Position numbers and translations under genes: made by a program. Below the pieces are notes generated by a model. It was not told the origin of the DNA, made no database searches, and saw only the letters and a list, made by a program, of their open reading frames with translations. From contig CAVTHW010000014.1 in the NCBI GenBank assembly GCA_963734625.1, positions 62,001-126,000 of the forward strand: a stretch of DNA of 64,000 nucleotides, given 5' to 3'. This document shows, piece by piece, positions 53,922 to 63,220 of the stretch. Origin of the DNA: CAVTHW01 sp963734625. GTDB lineage: Bacteria; Acidobacteriota; Terriglobia; Bryobacterales; Bryobacteraceae. Numbering within the stretch: the stretch's first letter is position 1; each line of letters begins with the position of its first letter.

Positions 53922-54287
53922 GATCTTGCCTCCCAAGACGCCATGAGCAACCACCAGTCCATTGGTGGGGCATTTTACCTTCGTTCGTAATCAATGGATT
54001 AGGGAAGACGCCCGTCTCTGGCAACGCCGGTGGACCGCCAGATTCCGCTGACGGTGTCAGGCGGACCAGGCATCCCTATGGCTCCCGGTGCAGCCGCGGC
54101 GAGCGCCAAGGTGCGGGCCACGAAGACAAAGTCTAGGCGGAAGAAAGGGGTCTTAGACGGCCGGCCCGGGTCCTACCCCGCCGAGGTATGCCCCGGCCAT
54201 CTTCGTTCAGATGGTTAAGTGCTTCAGGATGACTGGAGCCACCCGCCGGAGTCGAACCGGCGACCTGCTGATTACGAATCAGCCGCT
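53893..54287. repeat. Duplicated tRNA-flanking block, copy B
   Basis: This is the copy next to the intact tRNA-Thr gene. It covers the leader of the gene at 53535, a shared 300-base region and the 3' half of the tRNA. The other copy is 51143-51544, same orientation, about 2.75 kb away. Confidence 0.8.
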
Positions 54288-54309
54288 CTACCAACTGAGC
54301 TAGGGTGGC
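54234..54309 (-). tRNA. tRNA-Thr (CGT anticodon)
   Basis: On the minus strand a full cloverleaf is visible. The acceptor stem pairs GCCACCC with GGGTGGC. The D arm is GCTCAGTTGGTAGAGC. The anticodon stem GCTGA/TCAGC encloses loop TTCGTAA (anticodon CGT). The T arm is GCCGGTTCGACTCCGGC. The gene ends in TCCA with an encoded CCA, giving 76 bases. Confidence 0.95.
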
Positions 54310-54310
54310 C

Positions 54311-54333
54311 CTTTGGGGACAGACTTTTCTATT
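54311..54333. repeat. GGGGACAG-type REP-like element, solo copy
   Basis: TTTGGGGACAGACTTTTCTA lies between the tRNA and the stop of the carboxylesterase gene. It shares the GGGGACAG core with the elements at 5540, 38735 and 39345. It is again at a gene end. Confidence 0.5.
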
Positions 54334-55932
54334 TTACAACACGGGGGCGGCCGCGGCGGTTCGGGCGAAGTACTTCCGGAACAGCTCGAACTTGGCTCGG
54401 CTGCCGGCGACCGGAATCACGGCCGGCTTGTAGCCCAGCTCCATCGTGGTCTCGGGCTTCTGCGCGACCGAGGGCCACGCCGGCAAGCCTTTCCCGTTTG
54501 GATTGCCGCTCGCCGCGAAGTGCACCCAGTAGGAGGCCATCATGTCGGCGATCCTCCGATCGGTCATGGTGAACGGCCGGTCGGACAGGGCCAGGGAGCT
54601 GAACACGTAAGGGATTTCCGAGGTGTGGAACGCGCCGTACTTTTCGGCGTCGGGCCCCGGTAACACGTGGTTCCAGAAGTAGGTGTAGGCCCGCGTCCGG
54701 GAGGTCCTGGCACGGTTGACCGCCCACAGGTACATCGAGACTCTGGCCTGATCGCGCGCGCTTTCGTTCTGCACGCGCCGCGCCTCCTCGTCGGTCCGGA
54801 AGGGATACAGCTTCAGAAATTCATCCGCCAACTCGCCGTAGCGCTGCCGCACCTGCTTCAAGAGGGCGCCGGCCGTGATGGCAGGCTGCGGCTCCGCGCC
54901 GCCCTCGTCCGCATTGCAGCCGGTCAGGGTCGGGACATCGTTCTGCTTTCCTTGCGCGAAAATCTCGCCGACCGAAGCCGGCAGCACGTATCCATCGACA
55001 ACCACGCCGAAGCGAAAGCTCTGGCCATCGCCCGCCACGGGCGCCGTCAAATCCTGCCAGGACATGGCCCGCAGCTCCGCCAGCGACTTCGCGCCCTTGG
55101 CCGCGGCGAACTTCACGCCGTTCTGTTCCTGTTCGGCCAGCTTGCGTCCTCCCACCGGGCCGCCGCCAACGCTCGAGCCGCTCTCGGCGATGGCGCGCTG
55201 AAACAGGCCCCGGGCCAGCGGCGAAGCGGTCAGGCTATGGGCGTTAGAGGCGCCCGCGGATTGGCCGGCTAGGGTCACCCGGTTCGGGTCGCCGCCGAAG
55301 GCCGCGATATTGTTCCGCACCCACCGCAGGGCGGCCACCAGGTCGAGCAACGCGTAGTTGCCCGAGGCGTTGTAGCCGGACTCGCCGGTCAGCTCGGGGT
55401 GGGCCAGGAAGCCGAATACTCCGAGGCGGTAGTTGAAGGTGACCACCACCAGCCCCCTGGAGGCCAGCGCGTCTCCATCATAGACCGGCACGGCCGCCGA
55501 GCCTTCGGTGTTGGCCCCGCCGTGAACCCACACCAGGACGGGGTGCTTCTCGCGCGCGGATTGCGCCGGAGTCCAGACGTTCAGGTACAGGCAGTCCTCG
55601 CTGATCTGGCCGTGGGTCATGAACTCGTAAGTCCAGGGCTTGCGCTCCGCAACGATGCTCTGGATGCAACTGGCGCCGAACCGGGACGCCGGCCGGACTC
55701 CCTGCCAGGCGACCACGGGCTGAGGCGCGCGCCAGCGCAGGCCACCGATGGGGGGCGCGGCGTAGGGAATGCCCTTGAACGCCATGACGGAGGGATGCTT
55801 TCCCGGCGTTCCCGAAACGAGGCCGCTCTCCACCTTCACGGGATGGCCGACGGCGGCGGCGAGCGGCGCGATTGTTACCACGGCCGCCAAAAGCGACCGG
55901 GTCAATCCGATTCTAATCCGCGTGCTTTTCAC
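54334..55932 (-). CDS. Type-B carboxylesterase, secreted
   Basis: The 532-residue protein starts at GTG 55930-55932, overlapping the stop of the ligase/acyltransferase gene. A signal peptide (SLLAAVVTIAPLAAAVG) precedes the esterase fold with GIPYAAPPIGGLRW, EDCLYLNVWTP, FGGDPNRVTLAGQSAGA with nucleophile Ser, and the acid/His triad later (AFHTSEIPYVF). It hydrolyses carboxylic esters outside the cytoplasm. Translational coupling with the fusion enzyme upstream is notable. Confidence 0.92.
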   Translation of the reverse strand: MKSTRIRIGLTRSLLAAVVTIAPLAAAVGHPVKVESGLVSGTPGKHPSVMAFKGIPYAAPPIGGLRWRAPQPVVAWQGVRPASRFGASCIQSIVAERKPWTYEFMTHGQISEDCLYLNVWTPAQSAREKHPVLVWVHGGANTEGSAAVPVYDGDALASRGLVVVTFNYRLGVFGFLAHPELTGESGYNASGNYALLDLVAALRWVRNNIAAFGGDPNRVTLAGQSAGASNAHSLTASPLARGLFQRAIAESGSSVGGGPVGGRKLAEQEQNGVKFAAAKGAKSLAELRAMSWQDLTAPVAGDGQSFRFGVVVDGYVLPASVGEIFAQGKQNDVPTLTGCNADEGGAEPQPAITAGALLKQVRQRYGELADEFLKLYPFRTDEEARRVQNESARDQARVSMYLWAVNRARTSRTRAYTYFWNHVLPGPDAEKYGAFHTSEIPYVFSSLALSDRPFTMTDRRIADMMASYWVHFAASGNPNGKGLPAWPSVAQKPETTMELGYKPAVIPVAGSRAKFELFRKYFARTAAAAPVL

Positions 55933-58586
55933 AGCAGCTTCTTCACTGCCTCGCGCAGTTCCTCGTTAAAGGCGTCGGCCGTCTTGCCGGCGGCATCCAG
56001 CGGCTTGCCGAATACCAGGGTCACAGGGCGCAGCCGGATCTGGTTCGATCCCCGATGCCACACCTCCCAAGCGCCCCGGATGCCCACAGGAGCGACCTTC
56101 AAGCCAAGCCCGGTGGCCAGGATCGCCGAACCCTTGCGGAAGACCTTCACCGTGCCGTCGATCGAGCGCTCGCCTTCGGGAAATACGCACATGGTCATCC
56201 CGCGCCGCAGGCCCTCCGCGGCCAGGCGCAGCGAAGTGCGGACGCCGCGGTCGGGGGTCACGGTGATCACCTTGATCCAGCGCGCCGCCCGCGAGAGAAG
56301 CGGTCCCTTGAAATACTCGATGTCGGCCAGAATGAACATCCGCCGCAACACGCTGAAGGGCACGGCGCTCACCAGCAGGAAACCGTCCAGAAAGCTCACG
56401 TGGTTGGGGCAGAGCAAGCCCGGCGACGGGACCAGGCTTTCCCGGCCTTCAACCCGGAAGCGCAGCAGCAGGCGGCAGAAGAGGGCCAGGAGCCTGGAGA
56501 GCAGGAAGTAGATCATTTCAACTACCGGCCTGGGGCGCAAGGCCTCATCGAGCGTTCGCGCATCCTCCGGCTCGAGCGGCGCCGCGAGAATGGCATCCCA
56601 TGAGAACTTCCCCTCGTCCTCCTCGGAGACAGCCGTGCCGTCGGATTGCAGCCGCCCGACGGCGAGAATCAGATCCTCGACGGTGTGGATCCTGGTCGCC
56701 TCCACCTCGGGAATCCTTGCGCCGAAGGCTTCCTGGATCGAGCTGAGCAATTCGACTCGCTCGAGCGACGTGAAGCCCAGGTCCAGTTCCAGATTCAGGG
56801 CCGGGTTGAGGGCGGGCGCATCCTTCACCGACCGGATCAGGGCGAACAACCGGGCCTCGATGGGGGTCTCCGGGGCGGCGTCGGCGGGGGCAGCGGCGGG
56901 CTTCGACGCCTGGTCCAAAACTTCGCGCTGGACCTGGAAGCGCTTGACCTTCCGGGTGGTGGTAAGCGGCAGCGGCTCCGACCGAATCTCGAGGCTCATG
57001 ACACGCTTATAGGCGGGCAGGCTTTGGGAGACCGTCTCCATGCGCCAGCGGATGGTCTCGTAGGCGCTCAGGATCTGCTCCTTTTTCAGATATTCGAAAT
57101 CCGGCACGATGACGGCGTGGAGCTTCTCTCCGCCTTCGCCCGAACTCGTGTCCGGCAGGCCGATGACGCATATCTCCTTGATGTAAGGAATTTCGGATTG
57201 GTAGTGCTTCTCGATCTCCTCCGGGTAGATGTTCTTGCCGGAACTGAGCACGATCACGTCCTTCATGCGGCCGGTTACGTGCAGGAAACCGCGGGGGTCG
57301 ATGAAGCCCAGATCGCCGGTGTGCAGCCAGCCGTCTTTGAGGGCCTCGGCGGTCGCCTCGGGGTTCTTGTAGTAGCCCAGCATGACGTTCTCGCCGCGCA
57401 CCAGCACCTCGCCGACGCCGTCTTCATCGGGCTCCTTGATGCGCACCTCATCGTGAGACATGGGTGCGCCCGCGGTCCCAACCTGGCGTCCCTCAGGCAG
57501 GGCGATGGTGATCAGCGCGGCGGTTTCGGTCATGCCGAAGGCCTGGGCGAGATTGAAGCCGAGGTCGCGGAAGCTCCCGGCGACTTGAGGGTCGAACCGC
57601 GCGCCTCCCACTCCGAACAGACGGAGGGTTGGCCCGAATGGCTCGTGAATCGCCTTGAAAAAGAAGCGCCCCGGATTCACGCCCAGGCTCAGGTTACAGA
57701 ACCGCGAGACCGCCAGCAGCCGGCGGAAGAGGAATCGCTTGAGGAAGCTCTGGCGAGCGACCTCCTGCATGATGCGGCGGTGGGCCAAATAGAAGAACTG
57801 CGGCACGCAGATGAAGATGGTGACGCCCTCTTCCCTGAACGCCTTAAGGACTTTCTGAGCTTCCAGGCTCTGCAAAAACGTGACCCGCGCGCCCAGGTAG
57901 ACCGGGATCATAAAATTGATCACCAGCGACAGGATGTGATAGAGCGGCAGAACGCTGAGGAAGTGGTCCTCGGCCGTGGGCCCGACCACGTTCACCGCCT
58001 CGACCACGTTGCGGTACACATTGCGCCGGGTCAAGGCCACGCCTTTGGGGTTGCCGGTGGTGCCGCTGGTGTAGAGGATCATCAACGCTTCGTCGAGGCC
58101 GCGTTCGACGATCGGCAGCGGCGCGGTTTCCCAGCCGGCGGCTTCGGACTTATCTCCAGCGACCAGGAAGGGCAGCGGCGCGGCGAGCAGAGCTTGGACC
58201 TGCTCCCAAACGGGCGCCAGGCGCTCGGAGACGAGCATGAACCGGCAGTCGGAGTGTTGGATCAGCTTGGCCAGGGTCGCGGGATCGTGCAGGATGTCCA
58301 GGGGCACGACGATGGCGCCCGCGCTCTGGGCCGCCAGGAAGGCGATGCCCCAGCGGGGGTGGTTCTCCATCAGGATGCCGACGGTGTCTCCGGAGTGCAC
58401 GCCGGCGCGGCCCAGCAGCAGGCTGATCTTGCGAATGTCCTCGGCGACGCGGGCGTAGGTGAACGTCTCCCGGCCGTTTTCGGCCAGGATCTGGAACGCT
58501 ACACGCTCGGGGAAACTCGCTACGTTCCGGCGCAGAACTTCGAAGAAGTCGAGTGTCAATTGATTTGGGCTCCGGCGGCGGGACAT
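55929..58586 (-). CDS. Three-domain fusion: acyl-CoA/ACP synthetase, acyl-carrier and PlsC-type acyltransferase
   Basis: The 885-residue protein has an AMP-binding ligase domain (about 1-560) with ILYTSGTTGNPKGVALTRRN, GMTETAALITIALPEG and HTGDLGFIDPRGFLHVTGRM. An acyl-carrier-like domain (about 575-650) has LDLGFTSLERVELLSSI, the DSL-type serine for phosphopantetheine. A PlsC-type acyltransferase (about 690-885) has NHVSFLDGFLL and FPEGERSIDG. The enzyme could activate a fatty acid, load it on its own carrier domain and transfer it to a lysophospholipid or glycerol phosphate. It is the first gene of a two-gene unit with the esterase. The domain order is read from motifs; the pathway is inferred. 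Confidence 0.88.
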   Translation of the reverse strand: MSRRRSPNQLTLDFFEVLRRNVASFPERVAFQILAENGRETFTYARVAEDIRKISLLLGRAGVHSGDTVGILMENHPRWGIAFLAAQSAGAIVVPLDILHDPATLAKLIQHSDCRFMLVSERLAPVWEQVQALLAAPLPFLVAGDKSEAAGWETAPLPIVERGLDEALMILYTSGTTGNPKGVALTRRNVYRNVVEAVNVVGPTAEDHFLSVLPLYHILSLVINFMIPVYLGARVTFLQSLEAQKVLKAFREEGVTIFICVPQFFYLAHRRIMQEVARQSFLKRFLFRRLLAVSRFCNLSLGVNPGRFFFKAIHEPFGPTLRLFGVGGARFDPQVAGSFRDLGFNLAQAFGMTETAALITIALPEGRQVGTAGAPMSHDEVRIKEPDEDGVGEVLVRGENVMLGYYKNPEATAEALKDGWLHTGDLGFIDPRGFLHVTGRMKDVIVLSSGKNIYPEEIEKHYQSEIPYIKEICVIGLPDTSSGEGGEKLHAVIVPDFEYLKKEQILSAYETIRWRMETVSQSLPAYKRVMSLEIRSEPLPLTTTRKVKRFQVQREVLDQASKPAAAPADAAPETPIEARLFALIRSVKDAPALNPALNLELDLGFTSLERVELLSSIQEAFGARIPEVEATRIHTVEDLILAVGRLQSDGTAVSEEDEGKFSWDAILAAPLEPEDARTLDEALRPRPVVEMIYFLLSRLLALFCRLLLRFRVEGRESLVPSPGLLCPNHVSFLDGFLLVSAVPFSVLRRMFILADIEYFKGPLLSRAARWIKVITVTPDRGVRTSLRLAAEGLRRGMTMCVFPEGERSIDGTVKVFRKGSAILATGLGLKVAPVGIRGAWEVWHRGSNQIRLRPVTLVFGKPLDAAGKTADAFNEELREAVKKLL

Positions 58587-59011
58587 GATCCTTGTCGGTC
58601 CATGATAACCGACTCAGACGCGCAGGGTGGGCCACTTCCTAAGGAGCAACTCCGCTTTGGCGCGCGTGGCTGGTCTCGGATTGTCGAGTCGCCGGGAGAC
58701 GAAGAGGCAAACGGGACGCTATGCCCGAGGGCAACGTTGGGGCACTCGGGGGTGGCGTAGGATGCGCGCTCGACCTGGAGAATGCGCCTGCCGATCGTGT
58801 CCGCCAGATGGGGATTCGCGGCCGCGATCAACGCCGCGCCGCCAGGTTCGCGAGAGCCAGCGTCGGGTTCCACTTCAGGATTTGGTTCGCGTGCCCGAGC
58901 AATACGGCGAAGAAGTTGAAATAAGGGTAGACCGCTGCCGGTGCCCTGGCGGTCTGCGGCGTCGCCGTTAACCGCTCCCTCCCGGTCGCGGTTCAGTGGT
59001 ATCTCGCTGAG
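58587..59011. other. No confident gene
   Basis: About 425 bases between two minus-strand genes. A minus-strand frame contains FNFFAVLLGHANQILKWNPT, which looks protein-like, but it is short and ends in a stop. I could not place it in a family. The region should also hold the promoter of the fusion gene. Confidence 0.4.
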
Positions 59012-60907
59012 CTAGTTTCCTATCGCGGTGTACAGGGTTTGCTCGCCGCTCACGCCGTCGAGAGTGAAAGTGACGGGCACTACGTCGTCGGCGGCGATTA
59101 TCGGCACCACCAGGTTGAACTGGTACAAGCCTGTCGAGAACGGAGCCAGGCCGGCGTACTCAATGATCGCCGGTTTGTTCCCGATGAAGAATTGCAGCGC
59201 TGAATTGACTGAATTCAGTTGCTGGACTATCTGACCCGCGGGGATGTTCGGGGTCACCGGGCCGAAACCGATGCCGAACAGCACGATGGTCTCGCCGGGC
59301 TTGGCCTGCCTGGAAACAACGCCCGGGATGGAGCCGGGAGAGGCCACGAAAGTTCCGAAATCCGGAAACACCGCCACCACATATTGTTTCTGGTTGACGT
59401 TAAACGACGGTGGAGCGAGCAACCCCGGCTGCGTCAGGTTCACTGTCAGGGTGTAGGCATCGCTCGATCCCGCTGCCGTCGAGACAATGAGTTGTCCGAG
59501 CCCAGGGCTTACGTCGGATGGCACCAGGGCATTCAACTGATTCGGGCTGATGTAGGACAGAAACGCGGGCCGGCCGTCAATTGTGACGGTGGTCCCATCG
59601 AGCGAGGCCGGAGCGTTCAGCCCATTGAAATCGGCGATGGCCCAGGATCGCGTGTTGCCGGCGAGGTTCCAGCCGCGAATCTCAAGCCAGGAGCCGGGCG
59701 CGATGGAACCGGACCCTCCAAACCCCGACAGGCTGGTCACGCCGCCAGGAAGGATTGCGGGAGGCCCTCCCGGAACGGGAGCGGCGGCGGGGGTGAGTTT
59801 CCGGATTACGTGGTTCTGGCTGTCGGCGAAGTAAATGTTCCCGCTAGCATCCAAGGCCAAACCATTAGGGAAGAAGAGAGCAGCGGCAAGGGCGGCCCCG
59901 CCGTCCCCGGTATATCCGAAGACCCCATTGCCGGCTATCGTGGTGATGATGCCGTCGGCCCCTACCCGACGGATCCGGCTGTTAAAGCTATCCGCGATGA
60001 AAAGGTTGCCCGAGGAATCCACAACCAGGTCGCGGGGGCGGCAGAGCCTGGCGCTCGAGGCGGGGCCGAAATCGCCTGAGTATCCGCAGGTTCCGTCGCC
60101 GACGATGGTGGTAATGATGCCCGCCGAGTCCACCTTACGAATGGCCTCGTTGCCGGTGTCGACGATGTAGAGACTGCCCGCGGCGTCCGGAGTCACGCGA
60201 GAGGGGGCGTTCAAGTAGGCCTTGGTGGCGAGATCGCCGTCCCCGGCGTAGGCCGGGAAGCCGACGCCCGCGATCGTGGTGATAGTGCCGCTCGTGCTTA
60301 CTTTGCGGATCACGTTGTTGCCGGTGTCGGCGATGTAGAGGTTGCCCGCGGCGTCCAGGGCCACGCCCAGGGGCCGGTTGATCGCGGCGAAGACAGCGGG
60401 TCCACTGTCACCCGAGTAACTGGCGCTCCCGAAGCCGGCCGCGGTGGTGATGATTCCGCTCGTCGAGACCTTGCGGACCACACTGTTCAAGGTATCGGCA
60501 ATATAAACGTTGCCGGAGGCATCCAGCGCCACGGTGTAAGGGGCATGGAGTTCGGCGCTGGTGGCGATTCCCGAATCACCCAAGTAAGCGGCAACGCCGT
60601 TACCCGCCAGAGTAGAAATCGTGCCGCCCGAGGCGACCTTCCGCACCCGCTGGTTGGCCTGATCGGCGATGAAAAGATTCGAGGTACGATCCACCGCCAC
60701 CGAGGAGGGGGTATTGAGTTGCGCGCTGGTGGCCGCTCCCGCGTCCCCTGAAAAGCCGCTCGTGCCGTTACCCGCCACGGTCGAAATCGTGTAAGGCGCA
60801 ATGGTTTGGGCCCGGCCAAGGAAGGGCGGGAAAGCGAACACGAGGCTTGCAAGAAGAATGATTCGCGCGAGGCTAAAACCGCCCCTAAGAGCTATATTCG
60901 GCTTCAT
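59012..60907 (-). CDS. Secreted NHL-repeat protein with C-terminal acidobacterial (TIGR03437-like) domain
   Basis: From ATG 60905-60907 the protein is 631 residues. A signal (LARIILLASLVFAFPPFLG) precedes six NHL-type repeats of about 55 residues, each with a VAGNGxxGFSGDxG turn, a VALDAxGNLYIADTxNN blade and an IRKVxxxG strand. A Pro-rich linker leads to a C-terminal domain (about 410-630) with SWLEIRGWNLAG, ISPNQLNALVPSDV and FGIGFGPVTPNIPAGQ, found in many acidobacterial secreted proteins. The repeats should fold as a six-bladed propeller. It probably binds a surface polymer or partner. Confidence 0.9.
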   Translation of the reverse strand: MKPNIALRGGFSLARIILLASLVFAFPPFLGRAQTIAPYTISTVAGNGTSGFSGDAGAATSAQLNTPSSVAVDRTSNLFIADQANQRVRKVASGGTISTLAGNGVAAYLGDSGIATSAELHAPYTVALDASGNVYIADTLNSVVRKVSTSGIITTAAGFGSASYSGDSGPAVFAAINRPLGVALDAAGNLYIADTGNNVIRKVSTSGTITTIAGVGFPAYAGDGDLATKAYLNAPSRVTPDAAGSLYIVDTGNEAIRKVDSAGIITTIVGDGTCGYSGDFGPASSARLCRPRDLVVDSSGNLFIADSFNSRIRRVGADGIITTIAGNGVFGYTGDGGAALAAALFFPNGLALDASGNIYFADSQNHVIRKLTPAAAPVPGGPPAILPGGVTSLSGFGGSGSIAPGSWLEIRGWNLAGNTRSWAIADFNGLNAPASLDGTTVTIDGRPAFLSYISPNQLNALVPSDVSPGLGQLIVSTAAGSSDAYTLTVNLTQPGLLAPPSFNVNQKQYVVAVFPDFGTFVASPGSIPGVVSRQAKPGETIVLFGIGFGPVTPNIPAGQIVQQLNSVNSALQFFIGNKPAIIEYAGLAPFSTGLYQFNLVVPIIAADDVVPVTFTLDGVSGEQTLYTAIGN

Positions 60908-60952
60908 GGAGGACTCGATCCCTTCTCTATTCCAGTGTCTCACGGGCGGCGA

Positions 60953-62437
60953 TCATTGCAGCTTCTTAATCGCCTGGCCAATCCGCTTCAAGCATTTCTG
61001 ACGGCCCAGCACTTGCATGGTTTCAAATAAAGGCGGCGCGGCCTTGCGCCCGCACACAGCGACGCGAATCGGCTGAAACATCTGGCCGGTCTTGATCCCC
61101 AAGGCGGCCGCCTCAGCCCGCAGCGCGGCATCCAGGGCGTCGTGGCTGAACTCGACCGCGGCCAGAGCGTCGCGGGCCCGCTCGAGCGCGGCCAGCGCGA
61201 CCCGGGCATCCGCCTTGGGCGGGATCAGGTCGGCGCTATCGTAGGGCTTCAATTCGTCCAGGAAGAAGAAATCCGCGGCGGCAACGGCGTCGCTCAACGT
61301 TGTGATTCTCTCCTGGATCAAGGGAGTGACCCCGAGCAGCGTCTCGCGGTCCACCTCATAGCCGGCGGCGCGCAAAAACGGCTCAATCCGGCCGGCCAGC
61401 TCTGCGACGGTCAATTGGCGGATGTAGCAGCCGTTCAGATGATCCAGTTTCTCGTAGTTCCAAACCGCCGGGGAAGCGTTGACACGCTCCAGGCTGAAAC
61501 GCTCAACCAGCTCCTGGCGGGTCATGATCTCGGTCTTGTCGTCGAAGCTCCAGCCTAGCAGCGCCAGGTAGTTGAGCATGGCTTCCGGCAGGTATCCCAA
61601 CTCCTGGAACCGGCGCACGAAGACCGGCAGGAGTTTGCCGTCGGGCGCCCGATCTTCGCGCTTGCTCATCTTCCCCTTGCCGCTGGGGTTCAGGATGAGG
61701 GGCAGGTGCGCCATGGCCGGCGGCTCCCAGCCGAAGGCGTGGTAAAGATGTGCGTGGAGCGGCAGGCTGTTGACCCACTCATCGCCGCGCAGGATGTGGC
61801 TGATCTCCATCAGGTGGTCGTCGATGACGTTGGCCAGGTGATAGGTCGGCATGCCGTCGGACTTCATCAGGACGGCGTCCTGCAGGATCGAGTTCTGGAA
61901 GGTGATGTCGCCGCGGATGAGGTCGTGGACCGTGATCTCGCCGGTCAAGGGCACTTTGAGCCTCAGCGTGTGGCTATCGCCGGCGGCCGCGCGGCGGGCC
62001 GTCTCACCGGGGTCGATGCCGCGGCAGAACCGGTCGTAGCCGGGGTTCAGCCCTTTCCGCTGCAGCTCCTTGGAAACCGACTCCAACCGCTCCGGCGCGC
62101 AGAAGCAGCGATAGGCGGCGCCGGTCTCGAGGAGTTGCCCGCAGTAGCGCCGGTAAATGTCCTGGCGCTGGCTTTGAGTGTAGGGCCCGAAATCGCCGCC
62201 CGCCTCGGGACCCTCGTCCCAATCGAGTCCCAGGTAGCGCAACCCCTGCAAGAGCCAGCCCAGGGCCTCCGGGTTGTAGCGCTTCTGGTCGGTGTCTTCC
62301 ACGCGCAGGATGAACGTCCCGTTGTGGCACCGGGCGAAGAGATAGTTGAACAACGCCGTGCGCGCGCCGCCCACGTGAAAATCGCCCGTGGGGCTGGGGG
62401 CATAACGCACCCGTACCGGCTTGGATGGTGTTGTCAC
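60953..62437 (-). CDS. gltX: Glutamyl-tRNA synthetase
   Basis: The 494-residue protein starts at GTG 62435-62437 as MTTPSKPVRVRYAPSPTG (first codon read as Met). Class I motifs are HVGG in GDFHVGGARTALFNYL and the KMSKR motif in GKGKMSKREDRAPDGK. The anticodon-binding C-terminal half follows, with GYEVDRETLLGVTPLIQERI. It charges tRNA-Glu. The frame runs on upstream to 62638 over the rsmA end; that extension is rejected. A gap of 10 bases separates it from rsmA. Confidence 0.96.
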   Translation of the reverse strand: MTTPSKPVRVRYAPSPTGDFHVGGARTALFNYLFARCHNGTFILRVEDTDQKRYNPEALGWLLQGLRYLGLDWDEGPEAGGDFGPYTQSQRQDIYRRYCGQLLETGAAYRCFCAPERLESVSKELQRKGLNPGYDRFCRGIDPGETARRAAAGDSHTLRLKVPLTGEITVHDLIRGDITFQNSILQDAVLMKSDGMPTYHLANVIDDHLMEISHILRGDEWVNSLPLHAHLYHAFGWEPPAMAHLPLILNPSGKGKMSKREDRAPDGKLLPVFVRRFQELGYLPEAMLNYLALLGWSFDDKTEIMTRQELVERFSLERVNASPAVWNYEKLDHLNGCYIRQLTVAELAGRIEPFLRAAGYEVDRETLLGVTPLIQERITTLSDAVAAADFFFLDELKPYDSADLIPPKADARVALAALERARDALAAVEFSHDALDAALRAEAAALGIKTGQMFQPIRVAVCGRKAAPPLFETMQVLGRQKCLKRIGQAIKKLQ

Positions 62438-62447
62438 TTTGGAAATC

Positions 62448-63206
62448 TCAGTATAGCGAAAGACGCCGGTGCAGCTTGACGAACTCGTCGACCGGGAGTT
62501 GCTCGGCGCGCAGCGAGGTCTCCGGAATACCCGCCAGCAGTTCCCTATCCCACAGGCCGGCCAGATTGTTGCGGATGGTCTTGCGCTTCTGCCGGAAGCA
62601 GCGGCCGGCGAACTCCAGGAACCCGTCCGGGTCATCAATGCCCCAGGATTCGGCGGCGCTCCGGGGCTCCAGCCGCACCGCCGCGGAATCGACTTTGGGA
62701 GGCGGGCTGAAGGCGGCCGGAGGGACGGCGAACAGCAACTCCGGTTTGGCCATAAGCAGGGTTTGCACGGTCAGGAACCCGTACCGCCGGGTTCCGGGTT
62801 GGGCGGTGAGCCGCTCGGCGACCTCTTTCTGCATGAGGAAGACGGCGCGCTTGAGCAGGTCGCCCAGACCCAGCACCTTTCTGAGAATGGGCGAGGTGAT
62901 GTAGTAAGGCAGGTTTCCGACGACTACGGCGGGGCCCCACTGCGCCAGATCCGTTTCGAGCACATCCCCGTGGATCAGGGTCAGATTACCAGCGCCCACG
63001 AATCGCTGGGTCAGGCGATCATGCAGGCCACGATCCGTCTCGATGGCAATGAGCCGGCCGGAGCGCGCCAAGAGATACTGGGTGAGAGCTCCCTTTCCGG
63101 GCCCGATCTCCACCACCAGAGCCTCGTGCTCGGGACAAGCCGCGGAAGCAATACGATCAAGGACCGCATTTCGCTTCAGAAAGTGCTGGCCCAGCCGGCG
63201 TGCCAC
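62448..63206 (-). CDS. rsmA: 16S rRNA dimethyladenosine transferase
   Basis: The 252-residue protein starts at GTG 63204-63206. It has RRLGQHFLKRNAVLDRI, SAM site VEIGPGKGALTQYLL, and the catalytic NLPYY in VVVGNLPYYITSPIL. The C-terminal part (FSPPPKVDSAAVRL, FRQKRKTIRNNLAG) is typical. It dimethylates two adenines near the 3' end of 16S rRNA. It is followed by gltX on the same strand. Confidence 0.95.
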   Translation of the reverse strand: MARRLGQHFLKRNAVLDRIASAACPEHEALVVEIGPGKGALTQYLLARSGRLIAIETDRGLHDRLTQRFVGAGNLTLIHGDVLETDLAQWGPAVVVGNLPYYITSPILRKVLGLGDLLKRAVFLMQKEVAERLTAQPGTRRYGFLTVQTLLMAKPELLFAVPPAAFSPPPKVDSAAVRLEPRSAAESWGIDDPDGFLEFAGRCFRQKRKTIRNNLAGLWDRELLAGIPETSLRAEQLPVDEFVKLHRRLSLY

Positions 63207-63220
63207 CGATTCTCGCGCCG

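Noticed and set aside
54219..54572. Plus-strand frame beginning SHPPESNRRPADYESAAL
   Set aside because: This is the translated antisense of tRNA-Thr, a well-known false protein; the rest overlaps the carboxylesterase.
56646..58760. 704-codon plus-strand frame opposite the ligase/acyltransferase fusion
   Set aside because: Antisense shadow of a well-supported gene; no domain and His/Gln/Asp-rich composition.
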